Both the position numbers and the translations under genes were made by a program. Shown piece by piece: positions 1 through 8,512 of a DNA stretch of 27,233 nucleotides (positions are counted from its first letter, which is position 1; every line of letters begins with the position of its first letter). The notes beneath the pieces were generated by a model. The model was not told the DNA's origin. It saw only the letters and a list, made by a program, of their open reading frames with translations, and did no database searches. The stretch is from JAAYDI01 sp052034005. Lineage in GTDB: Bacteria; Planctomycetota; Planctomycetia; Pirellulales; Pirellulaceae. The stretch covers positions 1-27,233 of the forward strand of contig JBPOJB010000068.1 of NCBI GenBank assembly GCA_052034005.1, read 5' to 3'.

Positions 1-6
1 TGGCAT
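1..6 (-). CDS. Start of a gene running off the left edge (first two codons only)
   Basis: On the minus strand an AAGGAGG ribosome-binding sequence (plus 15-21) is followed nine bases later by ATG at position 6 and then CCA, after which the window ends. The strength and spacing of this site suggest a true translation start. Nothing can be said about the product. The site lies inside the open frame of the HhH ORF, so either the two genes overlap or the HhH frame is broken upstream. Confidence 0.5.
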
Positions 7-367
7 GACGACACACCTCCTTGCGGATTCCTGCATCTTGCGACTCGCTGAGACACTCTGCCTCGAAACGACCGAATCGCGCTTGCCATGTCATACCAGA
101 TTGCCCAGTTTCGCGCAATCGCCCTGCGCCGATGCCCGGCAGGAGCGTGAATTCCGGCCAATCGGCGGCGTTGATATCGATCTGGAAGTCGATCTGCAAA
201 GGCGGCGCGCGGTCGAAGTCCAGGCGCTGCTGGCGAAACACCCTGAGCCAGCATCCGTGCAGAAGGATGGCCGACAGGCAGATGCCGACCAGCAGTGCAA
301 CCGTCGATTGGTCCGCCGCGCGCAGCAGCGGTCGCGGCGCGCGGGGTGCGGGCTCGGTTCGATCCAT
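1..367 (-). CDS. ComEA-like helix-hairpin-helix protein, partial, possibly frameshifted
   Basis: Starts at ATG 367 with GGGGAG eight bases upstream, diverging from nadC. Residues 1-20 are polar, residues about 23-40 form one hydrophobic membrane helix, and residues about 62-78 read QIDINAADWPEFTLLPGIG, the classic first half of a ComEA-type HhH motif (DNA binding, normally LPGIGxxxAxxI). Immediately after LPGIG the frame loses HhH character. One of the other minus frames instead reads RAIARNWAIW, which fits the expected helix. A single missing base near plus 130-137 would therefore explain the sequence. The frame as written stays open to the window edge. The family is clear from the motif; whether the gene is intact is not. 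Membrane-anchored single-HhH proteins of this type occur in planctomycetes. Confidence 0.6.
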   Translation of the reverse strand, partial: MDRTEPAPRAPRPLLRAADQSTVALLVGICLSAILLHGCWLRVFRQQRLDFDRAPPLQIDFQIDINAADWPEFTLLPGIGAGRLRETGQSGMTWQARFGRFEAECLSESQDAGIRKEVCRHA

Positions 368-545
368 CGCAACGACTCCCCTTGGCCCGCGGTCGCGTCG
401 ATGTTACTTTGCGCTACGATCCGGCGGTCCGTCAAGGGCTGGGCGCGCTTCCGCCGCCGCCGACCCGTGCGCCGCGCCCGGCCGCACGGGCCCGCCCGCG
501 TCGCGGACTGCGCCTTCCCAAGAGCCATGCACAAGGATCCGCCAG

Positions 546-1496
546 GTGCCCACCGAATTCCACCAGGTCGTTTGGGATGAGACGCTCGAGGACGATTGCC
601 GGCAACTCGTGCGGCTGGCCGTGCGCGAGGATCTGGACCGGCGGATGGATGTCACGACGCTGGCCTTGATCGAGCCGGAATCGCAGGGCAGGGCGGCGAT
701 GGTCGCGCGCCGGGCCGGCGTGCTCTGCGGCGTGCGGGCCGTGGCGCTGGTGCTGGACACGATGGAGATCGAGGCCCAATGGAGGCCGCGGTTGGAAGAC
801 GGCGCGCTGGTCGCGCCGGGCGCGGTGATCGGCACGCTTGCCGGCCCGGCGCGCGATCTGCTGACCGCCGAACGACTGATTTTGAACCTGGTCGGCCGGC
901 TCTCCGGCGTGGCCACACTCACCCGGCAGTATGTCCAGCTGGTTGCCGGCACGGCTGCCCGGATCTACGACACGCGCAAGACGACTCCCGGCTGGCGCCG
1001 GCTGGAGAAATACGCCGTACGCTGCGGGGGCGGGTGGAGCCACCGCACGGGGCTCTTCGATGCCGTGCTGATCAAGGACAACCACCTGGCCCAGGTGGCC
1101 ACGGCCGAGCACGGGCGGCTCTCGCCCGCTCAGGCCGTCGATCGCGTGCGGCAGCGCTTGCGCGAGATGTTCCCCAGCCCGGCCGAGGCGGACGCCTTCC
1201 TGATCGAAGTCGAAGTCGACTCGCTCGAACAGCTGGCCCAGGTCCTGCCCACGCGGCCGGACATCGTCCTGCTGGACAACATGCCGCTCGACCAGTTGCG
1301 CCGGGCGGTGGCGCTGCGCGATGCGGCCGGCGTGTCGACCGAACTGGAAGCCTCCGGCGGCGTGAACCTCGCCACGGTCGCCCAGATCGCGGAGGCGGGC
1401 GTGTCTCGGATCAGCGTCGGAGCGCTCACCCACTCGGCCGTCGCCTTGGATGTCGCGTTGGACTGGACGGGCGGCGATCGGCCGACCGCCGGATAA
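546..1496 (+). CDS. nadC: Nicotinate-nucleotide pyrophosphorylase (quinolinate phosphoribosyltransferase, decarboxylating)
   Basis: Transfers phosphoribose from PRPP to quinolinate with loss of CO2, giving nicotinate mononucleotide in de novo NAD synthesis; cytosolic. The 316-residue protein has the family's N-terminal alpha/beta sandwich followed by the barrel. The TRKTTPG segment is at residues 143-149 (phosphate and substrate binding), with CGGG..HR just after it, then IKDNH, EVEVDS, LLDNM, EASGG and ISVGALTHS towards the end, all hallmarks. I chose GTG 546 because AAGGA lies eight bases upstream (533-537) and homology begins there; the frame is open further upstream but those residues look like non-coding sequence. 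It stands alone: its neighbour upstream is divergent, and 228 nt separate it from the next gene. Confidence 0.95.
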   Translation: MPTEFHQVVWDETLEDDCRQLVRLAVREDLDRRMDVTTLALIEPESQGRAAMVARRAGVLCGVRAVALVLDTMEIEAQWRPRLEDGALVAPGAVIGTLAGPARDLLTAERLILNLVGRLSGVATLTRQYVQLVAGTAARIYDTRKTTPGWRRLEKYAVRCGGGWSHRTGLFDAVLIKDNHLAQVATAEHGRLSPAQAVDRVRQRLREMFPSPAEADAFLIEVEVDSLEQLAQVLPTRPDIVLLDNMPLDQLRRAVALRDAAGVSTELEASGGVNLATVAQIAEAGVSRISVGALTHSAVALDVALDWTGGDRPTAG

Positions 1497-1724
1497 CCGC
1501 TACATCTTGCCCGCGTTCTCTAACGCGCAGCGTCGTGCGATACAACCGTAATTCCCGTTCCGTCGTGCACATCCGGCACAGGCGGCAAATCCGGCTAACG
1601 TCGCGTCCCGCGCACAATCGATACAAAGAGAACGTACGGCAGCCTGAGCTGTCCATGTCGGCGCACGCCGCTGATGGTCCCGCCTCGTCATCCCGCTGAC
1701 CCACCTGCAATTGGGATTCCCGCT

Positions 1725-4364
1725 ATGGTCAAGACGGCAACCTGGTCGCCACGCGTTGTCTGGCTGGTGTGCACAGCCCTGTTGGTGTGCAACGTGATCT
1801 GTTCCGGCTGCAGTCGGCACCGGCACCGCCTGGCGGCGGACAAGCAGGTATACAACCTGGTCGGCGAGAAGGCCGCCATGTGTCCGGCCTGGGACCCGGG
1901 CCCGTGGAGCGTGTACGGGGATCCGCGGAGCCGTTATTTCGACACGTGCGATCCGGACAAGCCGCCGATGCCGCCGGACGATCCGTGCGCACATACGTTC
2001 ATGCACGAAGTAGACCGCATGAAGGGCTGGAAGCACTGGCACGACAACGGGACCCGCTCACAACTGGACAACCCCAAGTGGCGTGAGTGCCTGGTCGAAT
2101 ATGCGCGGTTCAACGAGCATGACGAGGTGATCCTGGACCTGGACTCCGCGTTGCAGTTGGCGTTGATCCATTCACCCACCTACTGGACGCAGCTCGAGAC
2201 GATCTACCTGTCGGCGTTGGACGTGAGTGCGGAGCGGTTCAGTTACGAGGTACAGTTCTTCGGCGGCAACGGCACGCGCTTCTCACACCTGGGTCGACTG
2301 ATCGGGTCCGGACTCCCGTCCAACCGCGGGCCCGGGCTGGGCGGCGCGGACAACATGGGTCCGGGCGAGCGGAACACGTTGACCACCTCGACCGACGCGT
2401 GGTTGCAGAAGGAGTTCGCCACGGCGGGCGAGTTGGTGGTGGGCGTCGCCAACTCAGCGGTCTGGACTTTTGCCGGCCCGGACACGCACGCGACCGGCTC
2501 GCTGGTGAACATGAACCTGGTCCAGCCCTTGCTGCGCGGCGCCGGGCGGGATGTCGCGCTCGAGACGCTCACGATTGTCGAGCGCAACTTGCTGGCCAAC
2601 TTGCGCGCGTTCCAGCGCTACCGGCAGGGCTTCTACACGCAGGTGGCGGTGGGAGAAGGGGGCGTGACCGGCCCGTCGCGCCGCGGTGGGTTCCTGGGCG
2701 GCACCGGCTTGACCGGATTCACCGGCACCGGCTCGGGCGGCCTGGGCGGCGTGGGCTCGTCCGTCAATTACGGACGCGCGTTCGGCGCCGGCGGCGCGGC
2801 GGCGGGCGGCGGCGCGGGGACCGGCTTCGCCGGCGGCGGCGCCGGGACCGTGGGCGGGTTCATCGGCCTGCTGCAACAGCTGCAGCAGCTGCGCAACAGC
2901 GAGGACAGCCTGGCGCTGCAAGTCAACCAGCTGGCGAAACTCGAATCGTATCACGCGGCCGGCCTGATCACGCTGATCCAAGTCGACAACTTGCGGCAGG
3001 CCGTCGAGACCGAACGGGCGACCCTCCTGCAGTCCCGCAACTCGTTCGAGGCGACGCTCGACAACTTCAAAGTCAACACGATGGGCCTGCCGCCCGACCT
3101 GCCCGTCGCGCTGGACGACAGCTTGATCCACCAGTTCCAGTTCCTCGATCCGCGCGCCACCACGATCGAACAGGAAGTGGCCGGCCTGCGCACCTCGGTC
3201 GGCGCGCTGCCCGCCCAGCCCTCCTCGGACCAGCTGCGGACGGCCGTCGCGAACGCCCGGGCCGTGGAGCGGCGACTCGGGGCGCATTTCGACGTGATCG
3301 ATGGGGACTTCCAGACACTCGAACAACGCACGCCCACCCGCCTGCTCTCCATGCCGGCCGATGAAGTCGCCAGGTTCCGCGACGAGATGGCTCAGGAACA
3401 GGACAAGCTGGCGCAGATCAAGCAGCGGTTCGCCGCCTATTCGGCCAGCCTCGACTCGATCGCCGAGAAGACGGGACAGGATGCGCCGGACGAGTCGCTG
3501 CGGAAGGTCGTCGAGTGGATCGGCGACTTCGACCGGCTCGTCGAAGAAGCGTCGCTGGTGCAGGCCCGCGCTCGACTCGAGTCCGTTATCCTCGAACCGG
3601 TCAGGCTGGACCCGCATGAGGCGCTCAATATCGCACTGGCCAACCGGCTCGATGTCATGAACAGCCGCGCCGCGCTGGTCGACTCCTGGCGACTGATCGC
3701 CTATAACGCCGACCGACTCCAGTCGAACATGACGGTCAGCTTCGGCGCGGACATGACGACCACCGGCGCCAACCCCGCTAAGTTCCGCAGCCCGACCGGC
3801 TCGCTCCGCGCTTCGCTCCAGTTCGATCCGCCCTTCACCCGCCTACTGGAACGGAACAACTACCGCCAGTCGCTGATCGACTACAGCCAGGACCGGCGCC
3901 AGTTCATCCAGTTCGTCGACGGCATCCACCAGACGATGCGGAACCTGTCCCGGAACCTGGAACAGCTCCAGACGAACCTGGAGATCCAGCGCCGCGCGGT
4001 CGCGATCTCCATCCGGCGCGTGGACCTGACCCGCGAGAACCTGTCCCAGCCGAAACCGCCTGCGGCGCCCGGCGAAAAGCCGCAACAGTTCGGCGATACC
4101 GCGGCCTCCGATCTGCTCAACGCCCTGTCCGACCTGCGCAACACGCAGAACAACTTCATGAGCGTCTGGCTCAACCACTACGCCAACCGCATGGTCCTCG
4201 ACCGAGACCTGGGCACCATGCAACTGGATGAACAAGGGCGCTGGATCGACCGGCAACAGCTGCCCCCCGCCCCCAGCGACGTCGAAGTATTCGAACTGCC
4301 GCCGCCCGTACCCACCGCAGTGATCGAAGAGATCGATCGGGCCCTGGACGCGCGCGAAACCTGA
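1725..4364 (+). CDS. TolC-family outer membrane efflux lipoprotein with long glycine-rich insert
   Basis: Predicted outer membrane channel component of an efflux system. ATG 1725 begins a lipoprotein signal: basic start, hydrophobic stretch, then an ICSGC lipobox, so the mature protein probably starts at a lipidated Cys near residue 30. Two heptad-rich helical stretches typical of TolC hairpins surround the middle (about 270-310 and 380-450) and recur near the C-terminus (about 700-830), where repeated Q, N and L positions resemble OEP domains. Residues about 313-376 are a Gly/Ala/Ser-rich insert. At 879 residues it is nearly twice the usual TolC length (about 450-500). The family call rests on helical pattern and on the facing MacA/MacB-like genes. 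The substrate is unknown. Confidence 0.75.
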   Translation: MVKTATWSPRVVWLVCTALLVCNVICSGCSRHRHRLAADKQVYNLVGEKAAMCPAWDPGPWSVYGDPRSRYFDTCDPDKPPMPPDDPCAHTFMHEVDRMKGWKHWHDNGTRSQLDNPKWRECLVEYARFNEHDEVILDLDSALQLALIHSPTYWTQLETIYLSALDVSAERFSYEVQFFGGNGTRFSHLGRLIGSGLPSNRGPGLGGADNMGPGERNTLTTSTDAWLQKEFATAGELVVGVANSAVWTFAGPDTHATGSLVNMNLVQPLLRGAGRDVALETLTIVERNLLANLRAFQRYRQGFYTQVAVGEGGVTGPSRRGGFLGGTGLTGFTGTGSGGLGGVGSSVNYGRAFGAGGAAAGGGAGTGFAGGGAGTVGGFIGLLQQLQQLRNSEDSLALQVNQLAKLESYHAAGLITLIQVDNLRQAVETERATLLQSRNSFEATLDNFKVNTMGLPPDLPVALDDSLIHQFQFLDPRATTIEQEVAGLRTSVGALPAQPSSDQLRTAVANARAVERRLGAHFDVIDGDFQTLEQRTPTRLLSMPADEVARFRDEMAQEQDKLAQIKQRFAAYSASLDSIAEKTGQDAPDESLRKVVEWIGDFDRLVEEASLVQARARLESVILEPVRLDPHEALNIALANRLDVMNSRAALVDSWRLIAYNADRLQSNMTVSFGADMTTTGANPAKFRSPTGSLRASLQFDPPFTRLLERNNYRQSLIDYSQDRRQFIQFVDGIHQTMRNLSRNLEQLQTNLEIQRRAVAISIRRVDLTRENLSQPKPPAAPGEKPQQFGDTAASDLLNALSDLRNTQNNFMSVWLNHYANRMVLDRDLGTMQLDEQGRWIDRQQLPPAPSDVEVFELPPPVPTAVIEEIDRALDARET

Positions 4365-4408
4365 CGCACAGGAGGCCTGACGCACAGGAGGCCTGACACA
4401 CAGGAAGC
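4361..4408 (+). repeat. Three tandem 16-bp units over the stop codon
   Basis: CTGACGCACAGGAGGC occurs at 4361-4376 and 4377-4392, and a variant with two changes (CTGACACACAGGAAGC) at 4393-4408. The first unit contains the TGA stop of the TolC-family gene. Each unit also carries an in-phase or out-of-phase TGA and an AGGAGG-like core. Confidence 0.9.
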
Positions 4409-4451
4409 CGGGGTTTCCGCCCGCTGAACGCGCCAAGCCGAGGCTTCCGCC
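4405..4451. repeat. Two copies of a 17-nt hairpin-prone element between convergent genes
   Basis: AAGCCGGGGTTTCCGCC at 4405-4421 and AAGCCGAGGCTTCCGCC at 4435-4451 match at 15 of 17 positions. The second contains the dyad AAGCC-GA-GGCTT. They sit between the ends of the TolC-family gene and the minus-strand methyltransferase-like gene, where a bidirectional terminator would be expected. No T-tract follows, so termination is only a guess. Confidence 0.6.
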
Positions 4452-4457
4452 GGTCGG

Positions 4458-5015
4458 TCAGGCGGCCCGATGACGCGTGGACCGCGCGGCTGCCAGCCGC
4501 CCGACGGCTGCGGGATCCAACGCCCAGTAGGCGCCCTCCCGGCCCTCCGCGCCCGGCCGCTCGATCAACACCACCGATTGCGCGTGCAGCATCCGCGGCA
4601 GGTAGAACCACGCACGGTCGAGCGCCGCCCCGTCCTGGTCGGCCCGGATCACCACGAGGTCCGTGTCCATGAGCGAGTTGGCCGTCTGGGCCAGCGCCGA
4701 GTACGGGTCGCCCGGCACGAGTCGCAGACGCGCACCGGTTCCGGCCAGCAGTCTGTGAGCCTGCTTGAGCGACAGGCCGGGCGCGGCGGCCGGCCGCGCT
4801 TCGAAAAGGTCGATCCCCGTGAACTGGACCCGCGCGCGCGTCGTGTACTGGCGCGCGAGCTGGATCATGCCGCGCGCCAGCCGGCCAGAGCCAAGCCCGA
4901 TCCCAACCAGGTGCCCCGCGCGTGTCCGGCGGATGGCCCGGTAAACGAGGCGATCCGCAACTGGTTTTGCAAGATAGGCAAAATGCAGGTACTTGATCAG
5001 GCGTGCCGCACTCAA
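4458..5015 (-). CDS. SAM-methyltransferase-like protein of unknown substrate
   Basis: The 185-residue protein has a Rossmann-type start, VGIGLGSGRLARGM, matching the glycine-rich SAM-binding motif I, followed by FTGIDLFEA (motif II with the acidic residue that would contact ribose) and a DLVVIRAD strand. No catalytic or substrate signature is visible, so methyltransferase activity is an inference from fold. I chose TTG 5015 because AAAGGA lies eight bases upstream and homology-like sequence begins there; the open frame continues upstream through the permease gene on the same strand but in another frame. It is the last gene of the adaptor-permease-methyltransferase series, 221 nt after the permease. 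Confidence 0.6.
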   Translation of the reverse strand: MSAARLIKYLHFAYLAKPVADRLVYRAIRRTRAGHLVGIGLGSGRLARGMIQLARQYTTRARVQFTGIDLFEARPAAAPGLSLKQAHRLLAGTGARLRLVPGDPYSALAQTANSLMDTDLVVIRADQDGAALDRAWFYLPRMLHAQSVVLIERPGAEGREGAYWALDPAAVGRLAAARSTRHRAA

Positions 5016-5236
5016 CGACGCATTCCTTTGCAGTCGAAAGTGTGAGGGTTGGGGCGCGTAGTCCAGAAGTAATTTCGGATTTGCACGCGGTCGGGGAGCA
5101 GGAAAAGTGGTGCAGGGCATTCGGCAGGGGGGGCGAGGCCGCGGAGCGGGCGTGATTGAGGGCCGGGCGAGCGGGATCGCCGGGTGCGCGTGGGTCGCAT
5201 CACGGCGGCGCGAGGCGGCTGACGCGGGCGGCGTGT
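5016..5236. other. Intergenic spacer between permease and methyltransferase-like gene
   Basis: 221 nt with no convincing gene. On the minus strand it contains the ribosome-binding site of the TTG start at 5015. I saw no strong terminator hairpin with T-tract, so read-through from the permease gene is possible. Confidence 0.5.
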
Positions 5237-6565
5237 CTACTCGTGTCGCAGCGCCTCGATCGGGTCCATCATGGCGGCTCGGCGTGCCGGGTAGAGTCCG
5301 AACCCGAGTCCGACTCCGATCGAGATCAGCAGCGAGGCGACGATGGACCAGAAGGCGATGCGCGGTTCGAGCGACAGGATGTTGGGCGGCAGGCTGGACA
5401 TGACATCGGGGAACACGCGCAGGGCGAACTGGCGGAAGCCGGCGACTGCGGGTTTGACGAGGAACCCGCTGCCGACGCCCAGCGCGCCGCCGACGCCGGT
5501 CAGCACGACGGCTTCGACGAGGAACTGGTAGATGATGGCGCGGCGTGTGGCGCCCAGCGCGCGGCGGATGCCGATCTCGCGGGTCCGTTCGGTGACGGTG
5601 GCGAGCATGATGTTCATGATGCCAATGCCGCCGACCAGCAGCGAGATGCCGGCGATGAGCACGAGCAGGACGTTGAACATCATCCGCAGCATTTCGGCCT
5701 GTTTGAGCAGCTCCTTGGGTACGACCACCTTCACATCTTCGTTCGGGTGGTATTTCTCCATCAGCGTCCGGATGATCTCGGCGGTCTGGTCGACTTTGGT
5801 CAAGTCGTCGACCGACACGGTGATCTGGCTCAGCTCGACGATCTCTCCTTCGCGGCTCCCGGAGCGGCTGGTGAGCACCATGTCGCCGATCCGGGCGCGC
5901 AGCGTCTCGAGCGGGATGTACACGTCCATGTTGTAATCCTGCGAATCGAGGCTGCCGCCGATGGCGGCGGTCGGATCGCGCCGCTCCGTCTCGCCTACCA
6001 CCACGTAGAAGTCCTTGTCGATCTGGATGGACAAGCCCACCGGGTTGGTGAACCCGAACAGCCGCTCCGCCGCTTGTTCCGCGACGACGCACACGTTGTC
6101 CGCCGTCTGGCGGTCGCGGTCCTCGATGAAGCGGCCGCGGTACATGCTCAGGTGGTTCAGGTCGAAGTATTCGGGCGTGCACCCGACCAGCCGCACCTCG
6201 GTGGAGTTCTGGGCGAAACGCACTTCGCGTCGGATCTCACGCATCGGCACGGCCTGCTGGATCACCGGGATGTTCGTGATGACGCGTTTATAGTCGTCGC
6301 GCAGCACGCCGTAGGGCACGAACATGGCGTTGCCCAGCTTGGACGACGTCTGGGACGGCTTGACGCTGCGGACGATGATGTTGTTGGCGCCCAGGTCCTT
6401 GATCTGCTGCTGGGCCTGGTAGCTCACCCCCTCGCCCATCGCGACCAGCGCAATGACCGCCGTGATGCCGATCCAGATGCCCAGCACGGCCAGGCCCGAG
6501 CGGAGCTTGTGCAGCAGCAGGCTGTGGACGCCCAACCGGAATGTCAACAAGATGCGTCGTAACAA
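5237..6565 (-). CDS. MacB/FtsX-type ABC transporter permease (no ATPase domain)
   Basis: Inner membrane permease of a MacAB-type ABC transporter that couples cytoplasmic ATP hydrolysis to movements of a periplasmic domain. The 442 residues show the family layout: helix 1 at about 20-42 following LRSGLAVLGI, a large periplasmic MacB_PCD domain (about 50-310), then three helices (about 315-340, 360-385, 405-425) and the conserved ending YPARRAAMMDPIEALR. ERTREIGIRRALGAT, the coupling-helix segment that contacts the ATPase, is present. E. coli MacB carries its ATPase fused at the N-terminus; here it is absent. The start is TTG 6565, chosen because the conserved N-terminus begins there; the ribosome-binding site is weak. 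It lies 72 nt downstream of the adaptor gene on the same strand. Confidence 0.9.
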   Translation of the reverse strand: MLRRILLTFRLGVHSLLLHKLRSGLAVLGIWIGITAVIALVAMGEGVSYQAQQQIKDLGANNIIVRSVKPSQTSSKLGNAMFVPYGVLRDDYKRVITNIPVIQQAVPMREIRREVRFAQNSTEVRLVGCTPEYFDLNHLSMYRGRFIEDRDRQTADNVCVVAEQAAERLFGFTNPVGLSIQIDKDFYVVVGETERRDPTAAIGGSLDSQDYNMDVYIPLETLRARIGDMVLTSRSGSREGEIVELSQITVSVDDLTKVDQTAEIIRTLMEKYHPNEDVKVVVPKELLKQAEMLRMMFNVLLVLIAGISLLVGGIGIMNIMLATVTERTREIGIRRALGATRRAIIYQFLVEAVVLTGVGGALGVGSGFLVKPAVAGFRQFALRVFPDVMSSLPPNILSLEPRIAFWSIVASLLISIGVGLGFGLYPARRAAMMDPIEALRHE

Positions 6566-6637
6566 GTTGCGTTCCCCACGTCCGTCGACTCGTGAGCGTA
6601 TCGCCGCCGCCGCGCGGCCCGGGCTTCTCTGCGGAGG

Positions 6638-8512
6638 CTACTGGGCCGGGCGCGGCGCAGGTCCGCTGCCGCCGCCTGCCGGCCCGCCGGGCGCCTCAGG
6701 GCCGCCGCCCGACGGCATCTGCTTGCGCAATTCCGAGAGTTCCGCGCTGTCCACTACCCCGTCGCCATTAGTGTCCATCTGATCGAAAAACGCCTGCGCC
6801 TCCGGCGGCAACTCATCCTTGGTCAACTTGCCGTCCTTGTTCTTGTCGAACTGCATCGGGTTGAGCGAGCGCCGCTTGCCGCCCACCTCGCCGCCCGGGC
6901 CGGCGCCCTGCGGGGCGTCACCGACGTGGTTCCCGTTCAGGCCGTTGGCATGTTTCAGGATCTCGGGCGACGCCTTGCGCTCCCGGCCGAATTTCTCATT
7001 GACGTCCACGTTCTCCGTCGCTTCCTTCACCGCGCGGGCTTCCGCCACGACCGCGCGCGGATTGAGTATCACCTCGTCGCCCTCCACCAGGCCGTCCTTC
7101 ACCTCCACGAACTGGTCGTTCGTGGCGCCCAGGACCAGCGGGCGGCGCTCCTGGCCGGTCCGCGTCTTGACCCACGCGTAGTACGCGCCCCGCTGCTCGA
7201 CAACCGCCGCCACCGGAATCGCCAGCACGTTCCTCAGGTGCTGGATCAGGATCTCGCACTCGGCCGTCATGCCGGGTCGCAGACCCTTGGGAGTCCCGTC
7301 GATGGAGATGATCGTCGCGTACTCCTTGATGTTGCCGGTCCACCAACCGGACGGCTCCGGCTGGTTGGCGATGTTGCTCAACACCCCCTGAACCTCGAGG
7401 TCCTGGACACGCACCCGGGCGCGCAGCGTGTGCCCCGTGTCGATCGCCTCGCGCCAGGCCTGGCTGAGCATCTCCACCTTCGACTCGTGCACCGCCACCT
7501 TGACCTGCATCTGGGACAGGTCGGGCAGACGCAGGATCGTCTGCCGCTCACGCACCGCCGCGCCCTCCTCGATCTGGCTCTGCTGCGAACCGCCGAACCG
7601 CATCCCCGGGTCGTTGGCGAACACCGCCATCCCGTCGGCCGGCGCGGTGATCACGCACTTGGCCAGCTGAGTCTCCAGACGCTTGAGCCGCGACTCCTCC
7701 AGGTCAAACGACGCGCTCTCCGACCGCATCTTCGCCTCGGCCGAGTCCCGCTTGCTCTCCAGCTCCTGCACCATCTTCTGCTTCGTGAACTTCACCAGCA
7801 CATCCTTGGCCGTCTGGGCGGAATCCAGCTCCAGCTGGGCGCGCTGCACCTGGAACTTCTGGCTCTCTAAGTCCAAGGCGCTGATGTAACCCTTCCGGAA
7901 CATCCGCTCCGAATGGTCTAACGCGTTCTGCGCGGAGCGCAGGTTCTCCTCCGCAATCGTGATCTGCGCGTCCTGGTCCTGCACCGCCTTGACAAACGTC
8001 CCCTGCAGGTACTCCTCCACCGCCAGCTTCGCCGCCGCATGATCCTTCTCCGCCTGGATCTTCGCCGCCCGCGCCTTCTCCGTCGCGATCCGCTGCTGGT
8101 TGATCGACTCCTCCAACGCCGCCGAATCCAACTCGATGATCTTCTCCCCCTTCTTCACCTCCGTCCCGTCCTCGACAATCCATAAGATCGACGTGCCACC
8201 CGCCACCTCGCACTTGATGTCGATGTTGACCGCGCTCTCCAGGTTCCCGTCCTCCGTGACCGTCACCAGCAGGTCGCCTCGCTGCACCTTGGTCGTCAAC
8301 ACGTTGCTCGCCAACGCCTCGCCACGACTGCTCATCAAATGCGCCGCACCCCACGCCGCGCCGCCCAACACCAGCAGCAACACGGCGCCGACGACTACGC
8401 GGGTGGCCCATGACCCCTCGCGTGGCGGGATCCGCGGCCCGCTCACGGAGTTCTGAAGCGTGGAGCCGGTTTCGGGGGAGCCTGTCGCAGGTTGCTGTGC
8501 ACCTATAGCCAT
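6638..8512 (-). CDS. MacA/HlyD-family periplasmic adaptor with C-terminal EF-hand pair
   Basis: Membrane fusion protein bridging an ABC permease to a TolC-type channel. Of 624 residues, about 38-60 form the single inner membrane helix, followed by a lipoyl half-motif (VTEDGNLES..IKCEVAGGTSILWIVEDGTEVKKGE), a long coiled-coil hairpin (about 115-265), the second lipoyl half (ITAPADGMAVF), and beta-barrel and membrane-proximal domains ending near 500. The C-terminal extension is unusual: two canonical 12-residue EF-hand loops, DKNKDGKLTKDE (556-567) and DTNGDGVVDSAE (580-591), then a Pro/Gly tail. Both loops keep all the calcium-ligating acidic positions. I preferred ATG 8512 to TTG 8518. The gene is first in line before the permease. 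Confidence 0.92.
   Translation of the reverse strand: MAIGAQQPATGSPETGSTLQNSVSGPRIPPREGSWATRVVVGAVLLLVLGGAAWGAAHLMSSRGEALASNVLTTKVQRGDLLVTVTEDGNLESAVNIDIKCEVAGGTSILWIVEDGTEVKKGEKIIELDSAALEESINQQRIATEKARAAKIQAEKDHAAAKLAVEEYLQGTFVKAVQDQDAQITIAEENLRSAQNALDHSERMFRKGYISALDLESQKFQVQRAQLELDSAQTAKDVLVKFTKQKMVQELESKRDSAEAKMRSESASFDLEESRLKRLETQLAKCVITAPADGMAVFANDPGMRFGGSQQSQIEEGAAVRERQTILRLPDLSQMQVKVAVHESKVEMLSQAWREAIDTGHTLRARVRVQDLEVQGVLSNIANQPEPSGWWTGNIKEYATIISIDGTPKGLRPGMTAECEILIQHLRNVLAIPVAAVVEQRGAYYAWVKTRTGQERRPLVLGATNDQFVEVKDGLVEGDEVILNPRAVVAEARAVKEATENVDVNEKFGRERKASPEILKHANGLNGNHVGDAPQGAGPGGEVGGKRRSLNPMQFDKNKDGKLTKDELPPEAQAFFDQMDTNGDGVVDSAELSELRKQMPSGGGPEAPGGPAGGGSGPAPRPAQ

Noticed and set aside
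5..580. 191-residue plus-strand open frame at the left edge
   Set aside because: It is Arg-rich, has no family features, and lies antisense to the HhH ORF and across the nadC start.
5016..6182. Upstream extension of the methyltransferase-like frame
   Set aside because: It is an out-of-frame shadow of the permease gene, rich in Arg and Pro.
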